This document shows, piece by piece, positions 8,557-20,500 of a DNA stretch of 23,879 nt. The stretch spans positions 14,924 through 38,802 of the forward strand of contig JAKCWW010004879.1 in NCBI GenBank assembly GCA_026260175.1, read 5' to 3'. Source of the stretch: Reticulitermes lucifugus (lineage: Eukaryota > Arthropoda > Insecta > Blattodea > Rhinotermitidae). Within the stretch, counting starts at the first letter, position 1; every line of letters starts with the position of its first letter. The notes beneath the pieces were generated by a model. The model was given only the letters and a program-made list of their open reading frames with translations. It had not been told where the DNA came from and did no database searches. The position numbers and the translations under genes are program-made.

Positions 8557-11500
8557 GTCAGTATAGATTACTGCGACAGGGTTTTTCAAATGATGGTCAT
8601 TTTGACTTCTTGTACACCCTGTAGTGAAGTTTAGGAGGAACATACTGCTTCCATCATCAGGGTGACAGTCTGGTTAAGGTAGATGGTGAAGTAATTGGGA
8701 GGAAGCAATGTGTTGGATATACAGGAAGGATAGAGGGAATGTTCGCCAGCTACGGCTATGGAAAGGGAGGACAGGGTTATGTCCCCTCAGACAGACCCAA
8801 TGGAAAGATAGGCTGTATGACCCAAATAAAATATTATTCAATCACTTAGGAGCTGAGATGATGCAGTCTATACTGGCTGCATTATGGGCCGGACAGCTGG
8901 AAAATCAGTATTCAATTCCTGGCAGGGTGGCAGATATTTTTTTCTTCTCTGCAGCATTCAGACCAATCCTGATACTCACCCAGGCTCCTATACAATCGAT
9001 GCTGGGGTGTTGTTCCCCAGGAGTAAAGTGGCAAAAGAGTGAAGCTGATTAGTCACCACCATGAAGTTAAGAATGTGTAGAGCAATACCTGCATTCCCAT
9101 ATATGCCTTAATGTGTTATTAAGTACAGGGACAGCTTTGCCTTCCTCTTTATTCCATTGTTTATCTGAAAGCAAGCTAAAGATGCAGTTGTCTCTGTATG
9201 TAAGCACCAAAGCATGAGGGACTAGAAGTAAAACTTGATGTGTTCCTAGCATCAGTACTGGATGAATGTAAAGGTTATATAATTACAAAGCATTGTGGTG
9301 TAGTGACCTTAATCCTGGTCAGTGTGTCTGTCCATTTTTTTCTGCTTATGTGATAAAATTAAAGACCTGAATTGCATTGCATTATGTAAACTGCACACAA
9401 AACTTGCACATTAGCATGTGCATGTTGCAATAAATAGAGCACTGCAACAGCCACCATTTTATTGCTTGCTTTGTTGTTATTGCAGGCCCAAACATGTAAA
9501 ATTATTTAAAACAAAAGTTTTGCTTTTATCTAACTAGAATTTAATAACATCAGTATTTAACCACGCTTTTGTTGTTCGATATTTGTGGTTCATGTTTTAC
9601 TTTAAATCAATAGTATATGTTTCATTCCATAGAATGACATTTATTACATATATAATTACATCACATGTGTGTTATGTGTTTCAGCATGTTTGTGTTGTCT
9701 TTAGACTGTTGTGTGGGTAGATTATCAGTAATACAGTGTACCTTGGTTTCATTTCATTAGTTCAGTTTATAAGCCCCAAAATGAGTAATTGAGTGATTGT
9801 TAGCTTGTCGAAGGTATCTGGTCCATGCAGTCAGATATCTTCATTTTACTGATGATAATGGCGATAATGGTAACAGTAACAATATTATCAGTAATTCAGC
9901 TGAAATCATCATCATTGTCGTCGTCGTTACAGTTGTAGTTGGAAGTAGAGTCAGTACAAGTGGCAATACCAGTCACAACCTCCACCTTCAGCATATGTAT
10001 ATTTTGAATGGTTTTTGTCTGTTTATATCATGTTACTTGGATCTAGTGCAATCTTTACTTTTGAAACATCACTACGGTATAGTGCAGATCTTCACATACC
10101 CTACATCATGCCCACTCAACTTGTAGCTCACAGGCAACAGGTTGCCCACAACAAAATGTTATGTTGCCTTTGGAGACATTTGAAATGAGAAAATGTCTTT
10201 TAACGCTTTTTGACAGTTCTGAAAAATTATAAGCTGCTTGTGTATGCAGTCATGTGTTACGTTACCAATTCATTTTGTAGAAATGTGCTAAAATAGCGAC
10301 ACCATGGCCTAGGTTGTGACTTGCATTTTTTACAAATGTTTCCTATTATTAACAGGAAGGTTTTTTGTACATGATGTATAGACAAATACGTGGGTAAATT
10401 GTACACATAATTATATTTATACTAATTCATTATTCATTCTGTGTATTGAATTTCATATTGCCCTCATGTACGCCCACACCACATAAAATATTGAGCAGGC
10501 CTGCCCTACAGTGTTAGTTGCCAAGTGCTTTGTGAAACTGTCTTACAGGTACAGTGAGCATTATAGACTGTTACATAGCCTTTATCTGTCAGGCAAACCA
10601 GAAAAATTAAAAAAGTTTTAATGCCTCTAAGAAAGATGAACAGAATGCTGATGGTTGATATCTTTGCCAGTAGCTGTCTTCACTGCAGCTGCATATCAAG
10701 TCTAGAAAAGCACCAGAGCCAGAGGGGTTTGTGGTGCACACATCAAAACTGGAGGACTTGAAGAATTTACCGTACTTGGTGCACTGGAATATGGGCAAGA
10801 TTGAGCATGTGTTTCTTGCAGAGGGTGAAGACCTGTCTATGGTGAACTTGAAGAAAGGGGTTGCTAGTCTCTTCCAGGTAAGTTAACTGTACAAAGTGGG
10901 TCAAGACAGCTATTCCTGAGTATCATGCTAGCAAGGAGTGTGGAGGTGCTGGAGTACGGGTTCATGAATTCTTAACCTTGAAAGTGGGTGGTCAATTGAA
11001 TAATTTGGCTGCTTTATGGGAGAAGAAAACATGGTGTGCTTTATGTAACAGGCCACACATTCTTTCCAGATACAGAATTTAATTCCTCCCATTTATCAAA
11101 CACTTGACTAAGACATGCCAACAGAGTATTCACTGATGAATGGATGGAGACAAAAATTGTCAAGAACATAGATTTGTGTTTCTCAGGCTGTTTAATGACA
11201 TGATTCTCCTAAAACTTCAAGAAAGTTCTGGAGTCCACCCCTGTGTCAGTCTGGGTTAGGTGATGGTGTGTGGTGTTCTGTAAGTTTTTTAAGATGCAAG
11301 TTCATTTTGTGACAAATAATTATAACATATGAATTAAATATTTTCTTAATTGTAGACAGATAAATTATGAATTAATAGATATTTTTTTGAATTAAAACAC
11401 AGTAGAGGAAAATTATATAACCTAACCATAAATTATTAAATTTTGTAAAGGAATTTAAATGTTTTAATTAGAGGTTATTGATATGCATTTGAATTCCATG

Positions 11501-14500
11501 TGAAACATCGTTTAGAGCATTTAAAAATTATTATATAGTGACCACTCCTACAGTTTACTGTTTAAAACATTATAAACTGGAAAACAAGATGTATGTCAGA
11601 GCTCAGTTTAGGGCTTTTGTTTAATAATGCAATTTAAGAACACACCCTTTTAAGTCAGTAATATACCAAATATATACTGTACCCTCCATGTTAGACTGCC
11701 TCCTTTTTGTGCTGTAGTCCAAACGTTATGGTATTTGCGAGATTTGACATTCTCACAGCATATTTTTCTGAGCATTTGGGTCTTCTGGGGTATGATGCTG
11801 TGTCATTGCATGAGTGATTCCTGATGTTTCAAAGCTTCAAAAGTTTGGGAATAGATTGCCACAGTGTTATATCTCAGAAAACCCAAATAAACATTATGGT
11901 CACTATTCAGTTTACCAACAAATGCACAAATATAAACTAATTTTTTAGTTTTATTAGTATCGAGGGGAATACATCGATACTAATAAAACTAAAAAAGTAG
12001 TTTATATTTGTGCATTTGTTGGTAAACTGAATAGTGAGTGAAAATGCACGGTGAAAGCAATATAAAAAAAAAGACATCATGGTATTTGTTAATATGTATT
12101 GTGATCTTGAAAATGTAATTTTGGTAAAATGTACATGCTTTATACAGATATATCACTGTTTGGTACAGAAAATGGAGTTTCCTGCTTCATATTTCATTAC
12201 TTCAAACTATATATAAGGGCCTTGAGTAGATAATGTAGATTTCATTGCTTTTATTTTGTCATATTTAAGTAAGTATGGGAATTTTAAAGATTCTAAGAGT
12301 ACAAATAAATTTCTTATTTAAAAATATTCTAAAGGACGGGGAAAATACAAAAAAAAAAATTTAAAACATAAGAAAATATTGTGAACTTTCTAAAGTCCAT
12401 AGAACATGTTTGTCTGTAAAATCAGTTTCGTTAAATACTTCTTTATTCACTGACAGAGCACACAGTAATCTGCAAAATAATGAATATTCTTTAAATAAGG
12501 ATTCACATCATACAGTGTTTTCATATAGTTCTGTAATTAAGTTCATTTAAGGACAAAAGTAGTGTATGAAACACGTTCATTCTACAGAACCCTGAAATAC
12601 AGTACTAAATGGTTACAATTTAACACACTGTGTGCAGTTCCAGATCCTAGATGTGACTCAAACAGAAAAGGATGCATCTGGCAAGTGTCAGGTGTCGTAC
12701 AAGTCACTGGACTCACGTACATTCCTTAAGACTAAGACCGATTGTGTGTCGGGGAAAACAGTGCCTTTTATCCTCCATCCTGACAAAGTAAGTACACTGT
12801 GAATTGCTTCATTATGTACAGTTTTTTTGATACAAAGTACTGGACCATATTTAGTAATTGACAGAATTTCACATCACATGCATAAGAAATCACATAAACC
12901 GTTCTGGTCATAAGGTGTGCAGCATTCTCACTATCCAGAATGTATTAGCTGTTTTGCCACCATTTATCTTGCATACTTATAATATTGCATGATTTATGAA
13001 ATTTACAAAACGAACTTAAAAAAAAGTAATTGTCAGAAGGCAGCACTTGCTTGGTATAGAAATTGAAATGATCATTGCATTTGGTTGATACGTGATCGTA
13101 GGAACAAAGAAAAGTATGTCGACTATACTTTTCCATTCCATTATGGAAGAAAATGTGCAGTGTCAGTAATATACCAGTAAGAGTTACACCAGAAGTTACT
13201 GAAACAACTGGTTTATACTGTCATGGATTGAGAAATTGTCTGCACTGTAAAAGTACCATGTATTGAGAATTGTTTAGTTTAACTTGAAGGTATGATGCAA
13301 TCTCTAAATTTTTGGAAATTTGAATGGATTTTTTTTTTTTTGGTAGAGTATGCTGTGACTGGTTTGAGAGACTCAGTATGAATGTGGTTTTATCCTTCTT
13401 GTTGTGTAAAGTGTTGTGGTTTATAATTGCTGCTGTGATAGGAAATTGTTCTTTTAAGACACTTCATTACTTTTTGAATTCTGGAATGATAGAACAAATT
13501 ATCGGGAAAGTTTTGAGAGTTTTCTTAGAAGGCTGAGATTTTGGATGTACGGAGTAAGCTAAAGTATAACAATTTGTTCTGCTGTACCAAAATAATCCAA
13601 AGACATTTAAATGTAACAAATTTTCAGTTGACCTGGACAAAGCATAAAATATCAATGCTGTGCATTTGTGAGGTAAAGGTAAAGATCATCCCCTAACATG
13701 CCAAAGCAGGTACAAAGGGGAGGCAGAGGTATAGCTCTACCCATTCTCAACCTTGGTGCTAGAAGGGGGTGGGTGGTCAGTGCCATGCTCTGGCTGCTTT
13801 AACCCTGGGGAAAGAGACCCGGTACCCATTGCACAGGAGGCTGGCCCAGTATGGATGGGTCCGAAAAATCTCGCCTTCCCCGGTATTCGAATCCCGGCCT
13901 GTCCAGCCTGTAGCAAGTCACTGTACTGACTACTTGTAAGGACTACAAGGAAATCAACAGATTTATCATGTTGGTAGAGTTCTTTGAATTTTGTGACTAG
14001 GCTTCAGATGGTTCTGATGACAGTTACTGTGGATGGTGAATCAGGATGGAATAATTAACGGTCTACTATATGAATAAACAGTTTGCCCTTCTGAATTTAA
14101 CATTGTATTTACCGTGCATTTTTTAATTAAGATATATTCATTAAACACCAACTAATGCACGTAAACTTTATTCACAATAGTTTATTCTTAAAATTCTTAA
14201 AACCACCGAAATACGTATAGGGAATTTTAAGAATAAACTATTGTGAATAAAGTTTATGTGCATTAGTTGGTGTTTAATGAATATATCTTAGTTTGCCCTT
14301 CTGTTTTCTTCTGAATATAATATAAACTACTAAATAATATAAGTAACAAAATAAATTAGGCATATCAATGTATTGAAGGTGAAGCTGCCCCAAGAAATAA
14401 ATGTTGGTGTACAACCCAGTGCAGGGCATAGGCCTGTTTCATTAATCTACTCATATTTCAAAATTGAGTAATTATTAAAACTCAATTCTACATATGTAGA

Positions 14501-17500
14501 CTCTTCAGGCTCCTCTTCAGGGCTGTCAACAGTAGTCAGCCTCTTCTTTATAGGTTTCTTATCCAGCATTTTCCTTGAATGTTTCGTTTTACCCTTTCAG
14601 CTCCTTGGTTTTTGATTTCTCTTTTCTCTGACATGTATATTAGGATTTTGCTTTACCATGCTTTCTTGCATGAGTTATTCTTGGTTCCTGCTTAGGGAAG
14701 GGTCTCATCATTTCTTGGGATTCTTCTGTGCTTCCTTTAAATTTAACTGATGTACCCTCATGCTGATAACTGTGTCATTCTTGGAGACTGATGATGATGA
14801 ACTGTCTGATTCTGTCATCTGACTGTAAGGTGTGTTAGTGACACAGGAGGACAGGAATTTCATATTCATCAAAAACATTTTAATTTAAGGGATAAATTCC
14901 TGTCACATGAAATTCTGTGTCAGTGTTGTGTTTGGTAAATACCGTGCTGGATGATTTTCCAATAATGTCTGCGACATTGTCAATTTTTTGACATATCCAG
15001 TCTTTAAGGCAAGCACTGTATTAGATTTGACAGCATCCATTAATTAAGGCAAATACTGTAATATGTTTCACAGCATCCAGTCATTAAGGCAAGCACTGTA
15101 ATATGTTTCACAGCATCCAGTCATTAAGGCAAGCATTGTAATATGTTTCACAGCATCCAGTCATTAAGGCAAGCACTGTAATATGTTTTACAGCATCCAG
15201 TCATTAAGGCAAGCACTGTATTATGTTTCACAGCATCCAGTCATTAAGGCAAGCACTGTAATATGTTTCACAGCATCCAGTCATTAAGGCAAGCATTGTA
15301 ATATTTTGACAGCATCCACAGCAAGGACTAATACTGTATATCTTTTATATGGACCAAAGGTGGTGCATTCCAGTGTGTGTAACTTATATGATGTATGGGT
15401 TGGCAGTGTAAGAATGACAATCCCATTTTCTTTTGCCACACTGATGGCTGTGATTGACAAATTGGACTCATTCATGATTGTCTAAAATCAACAGAGCTGG
15501 GCCTTCCATGCAAGGCCTTTCACATGAAATAAAATGCTTTACATAGGCAAAAAAGAGCCTCTTATCTGACCAACCTGTTGGGTTTGCACTCTCAACAGAA
15601 GCTGTGGGAGCACCAATCTGCATGTGATTCTTGAAATAGTGACACTGGAGGAATATGTTTACCAATGTCATTTACAGCGACAATCATTGTGACGGTTATC
15701 CCCTGAGGACACACTCCCCACTTGTTTGGTTCCCTTAGTATGGATAATTTTGGGAGGAACATGGACAACTGAATTACCAGTATCATTTAAATTACCGTAT
15801 AGGTTTAGTAGCAGTGAAATTGTGTTTTGAGATATGTGCCTTGAAGTTGTCAAAAAAGCTTTCACATTTTCTGTGATTTAAACTTTTGCATGAGCAAAAG
15901 CAATAGCTTTGGGTTTTGTCAAGTGCAATGACTCGTGATGTTTTCTTAGTCCCTTGAGCCACATATTCCCACACATTTGTTCTCTTCCCAACTCTCTTGC
16001 ATAATGGTACCATTTTCTTTGCCATACTGAACGGCAAGTTTGAGAGCTTGCTTCTTTCTCAGACCATAATATAATTGTACAGTATGTTTGAATATTCAAC
16101 CATTTCAAGTTCCTGTTTGGCACTGAAAAGTTTCTTAACACCGTTTCTGGCTTTGTACTCAAAATCAGCATGGGTACCTTGTCCTTGAAACATCATAAAA
16201 TAATGGCTTATGTTAGTTTCTGAAATAATTATATGCTGCTGTCCTTGCTTTATGTATTAATAATTGCATCTTTAATGGTTCATTCTATGGCTACTGAATG
16301 TACCTGTTGATTTGTTTTACATAAATTGCATCATGGCAGTCTCCTAGAAATGAAATACTTTTGATGCTGAATGTATTGAACAGTTACACTATGTTGTATG
16401 TTGGGTCACACAGCACAGCATACAACAAGAGAGAGGTGCTGAGGGAGAGGGACAGAGAGGAGAAAGGAAGAAAGAGAGGGGGAAAAAAGAATGACAGCAC
16501 ACATTTAATGGTTATTTTAGGTTAGCTGAAAACTTTATGTCAAATGAAAGAGGATAAAGAGTAAGGTATTACCTGTGCCTTAAACCATACAAGAAATAAA
16601 AACAATGGAACACCAAAATATGTAACAGACTTCTGAGGAAAAATATTTGGCATAGCCAAAATGTTCAACACAACATTAAACAACCTTGTACCAAGCAGAG
16701 TCTCTGGCATGTGCTGCTCATGGTAGAGAAATTTTGCAGTAGGTTGTAATATTTTTTATATTTGCTTGTGTACGGCAGAGCAGTGGCTAATGACCAAGAA
16801 CAAAAATGAACCAAGTTATGACACCATCCCCTGCCACTTTCTTTAACATGAAATATTTCTGAATTTTGCCCACAAAGTATATGCATTTTGTATGATTCTC
16901 AGAATAAACAGTGATTATTTCCCTAACTAACACAGACTGATTGATCTTTGTAATGGAGATATTGTTTCTTTCCTGTGGAGGATGGAAGTAATGTTTAGGC
17001 GCATTGCGCAAAATTGTGAAAAGTGACTGGATGGACGTTCATGAAATTTGACATTGAGTATCTTTTGAAAATCAGTCCAGAATATTCAAGTTTCATTAAA
17101 ATCTTACAAGAATAACAGGAACTTTACATGAAGACCTATGTACATTTATGATGGGATCTCACTGGTGTCTTCTTAGAATGAGAAATGTTTTGGACAAAGT
17201 TGTAGAGACAATCGAAAGAGACGTTTTATGTCCAGTAACTTTTTTCTGAAAATCGTGCAGGTTGTGAGGTAATGTGGAAAAATATGGTACAGTTGGACAG
17301 GCCACAGATGACTATATAATAAGGTGCATGCACTTTGCATGCCTGATAGCTAAGTTTGCAGACACACACTCAGAATATTTAATACTTATTGCTTTTCCAC
17401 GGCAACAATGGTTATGTGAATTCACATCAATGTTACGTTATACGTACATTACCTGTCTTGCTATATATTATTTAGAAGAATTTCATGCTTCAAAGGTGAA

Positions 17501-20500
17501 GGGGGAATTTTTTGTTATGAAGGTCATATCATAATGTTTTGTTTTTTCTCAGTCAACCCTTACTTTGGTAGATGAGTATCAGCCCCTTCTTTAACTTTCT
17601 CAATCATGAATACCTCATTGCTATAAAGAAAACTGGGTTTTTATGGGCTGAAGTATATTTACATTATGATTTCTCTCCCTCTAGCTGACAAGCTTTTAAT
17701 ACCTAAGTGATATATTGTTATTTCAGGTTATGGGAACATTGGTTACATCAAAGCGAGATGTGAAGTATACATTGTCGAATGATATGTCTGCCGTGCAGTC
17801 TGTTATGGCAGAAGAAGTACACAACATGATGGTGGAGATGTGGCAGGATGCCGGCAGTTCTGTCAGAGCAACACAACAGATCATTTTGACAGGTTTTGTT
17901 TATATTTATGCTTATATTCACCTTATGTATATAATACCTACATATTTTACATCTCTCCCTTACAAAGTTATAAAATGAAATGGGGGGGAGGGAGGTCAAA
18001 TAACTTCCCTAATTTCTGTAACTTCTACAGTTGACTGAATGGGTTGGTTTTAGCCACTAATCAAGTCAAGGTGTGACACTGCCATATTTGGGTGACTAGA
18101 TATCAGCAGCTCATCTAAGAGGCTCAGTTTCAATTCCAGTGCAGTCAGTGTGGAATTTATGCTGCAGAAAGAACTAATGGGGCAGATTTCCCCTCCTAAT
18201 AATTTCACTGCTCTTCTCTACTAATCACTGCATGGGTTTATAGTAAGTCCTACCAACTGTTATGCTACAACAACTTCATTCTCAGTTAACCAGGAAGCTT
18301 ACTAGATTCGCAGCAGGGCAGTTTGGTTAAAGTGAAGGTAAATTTTGTGCTGAGACTTCTTTGTCAAGGCTTGTGACTGTTATTTTTCCAGACACTGCTG
18401 TTAAAATGGTGCCAATCAAAGCCTCATCAGTTGAAGAAACAGTTCAAGAAATAGAGAAGAACTTGAAGACAACATTCACAAAGCAAATTCTTTTGACAGA
18501 AAGAGAACCATCATCTTGCCAGGAAGACTGTCCCACGGTAAGAAGACCAGAAATTCATTAAGCTGTGAAGAGGTATAGGATGGTCAGACTGCATACTGGG
18601 CACATGTATGAAGGGCAGTCCAAAAATAAGTTTACAACACGTATATTTTAATTTGAGTAGGGACTAGAGTGACCTGATCTCTTGTAGGGGAATATAGTAG
18701 TGTTAGTTGGTAACGCTGTGTCAGTTGGCAGCACATCGAACTTCACACAAGGTGTCTGCTGTTAGTTAAACATGGTGACTCGACTGGAACAGTGGTCCAA
18801 AGAGGTGGCCCGTGCTATAATTTGCTTTTTGCATGCTAGGCTGAGATTCACGTTAACTAGTTGAAGTTTACAGGGAAGAAGTCATGATTCATCAAAGTGT
18901 GGCAAAGTGGTGTTCAGACTTCAAATCTGGTAAATCTGGGACAGCAGATAATGAGAGAAGCTGCAGACCGACAACATCAAGCACCCCCTAGAACAATCAC
19001 ATGTTGAAGCAACAATCTTGGGTAACAGAAGAGCTTGAGCATGATTTGGGTCTTTTGCATTGGGACAGTAGTCAGGATTATTCAGGAGTTAGGCTTCCAC
19101 AAGGTCTGTGCGCGATAGGTTACACAAGCGCTCTCAGAAGACCACAAGGCGCAAAGAATGGTTAGTGCTCTCTCATTCCTCAACAATATGCCATTCATGG
19201 TCATGATTTCCTTGAATGCATTGTCACTGGAGATGAGACGTGGGTTCACCATCACTCCCCAGAGACAAAACATGTAAGCATGGAATGGAAACATCCTGGG
19301 TCCCTGCGATCGAAAAAATTCAAGATGGTCAAATCTGCTGGCAAAGTGATGGCTACGGTGTTTTGGGACCGCAAGGGTGTACCAAGGGTGGATTTCATGG
19401 AAAAAGGCAAAACAATCAATGCAGCATCATATTGTGCAACCGTAGAATGGTTACGAGCAGCAATTAAACAACAGTACACTGGACTGCTTACAACAGGTGT
19501 TTTGCTTCTGCATGATAATGCTCAGTCCCAAGTTGTGACTGCAACACAACAACTCTTGTAACGCTTCAGGTGGACAATCTTGTACCATCTGCCATACAGC
19601 CCAGATCTGGCGCTGTGTGATTTTCACTTCTGCCACAAATTTGCAAGTGACGGCGATGTGAAAACAGCTGTCATGAGGTGGTCGAAATTGCAAGGCACAG
19701 ACTTCTACGAGGCAGGAATTAACAAACTAGTCCCACGACTGGACAAATGCCTCAATCTTGTTGGGGGCTATGTTGAAAAATAAAGTGGTAAGCGTAGATA
19801 ATACCTGCTATCTCTTTTGTTCAAAACGGCAGTATATACATTAGTATATATGCGTTGTTAACTTATTTTTGGACTGCCCTTTGTAGTATTCAATAGATAA
19901 GATATGAATTTATGTGTGAAACAAAGATTTATTGGTATGTTTCAGTATGTTTTATTTGTTACATTTTAATTCTTGAATTTTTGGAAGAACGGGATCCAAA
20001 GTTTGCAACATTATATTGAACTTTGCATTGTCACATGGGGAACATTTGCCCATACATAATATTTAACCTTTAAAGGACCAGGTTGGTATTTAGTCTTGTA
20101 ATTCATGGTTTATGAAAAATGTATCATTTGAACAGAAAAAGATAAAATTATGAAACAAATGGCATTTTGTGGGAAACAAAACAGAGATATGCAGCATGTC
20201 TTAAAAATGCAGTAAATTTCCTTGTTGCTTAAATATATAAAATTAATTGCTAGAGGTGTTTTCTGGGGGTGTCGTTTAAAGGTTAAGTACTATATCATAA
20301 GGTAAACTCTTGGCCCAAAGATACACCATCCAGAGTGAGGATTTTTATATTTCTACTCAGTCCAAAGAAGTAATTGCTGGGATAGCATTTAAAATTGGAC
20401 CATTGCCACTTCATTTTACATCCTGTACAATTCTTCACTACTCATCACATCATTTTATAATACATAATTTTAGCTATTAGAAGAATTATTATCTGAACCA

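Noticed and set aside
9797..10126. 109-codon frame in intron 1
   Set aside because: Its low-complexity Asn/Ile/Val runs come from degraded trinucleotide repeats, with no domain and no fit to MTP.
15001..15319. CRISPR-like array
   Set aside because: The units are directly adjacent with no unique spacers, and the host is a eukaryote; this is a simple 40-bp tandem repeat.
17715..17978. 87-codon frame as a separate gene
   Set aside because: It is MTP exon 4 read through both splice sites.
19240..19479. Three overlapping frames on both strands in the mariner
   Set aside because: Only the 19280 frame carries the transposase motifs; the others are shadows.
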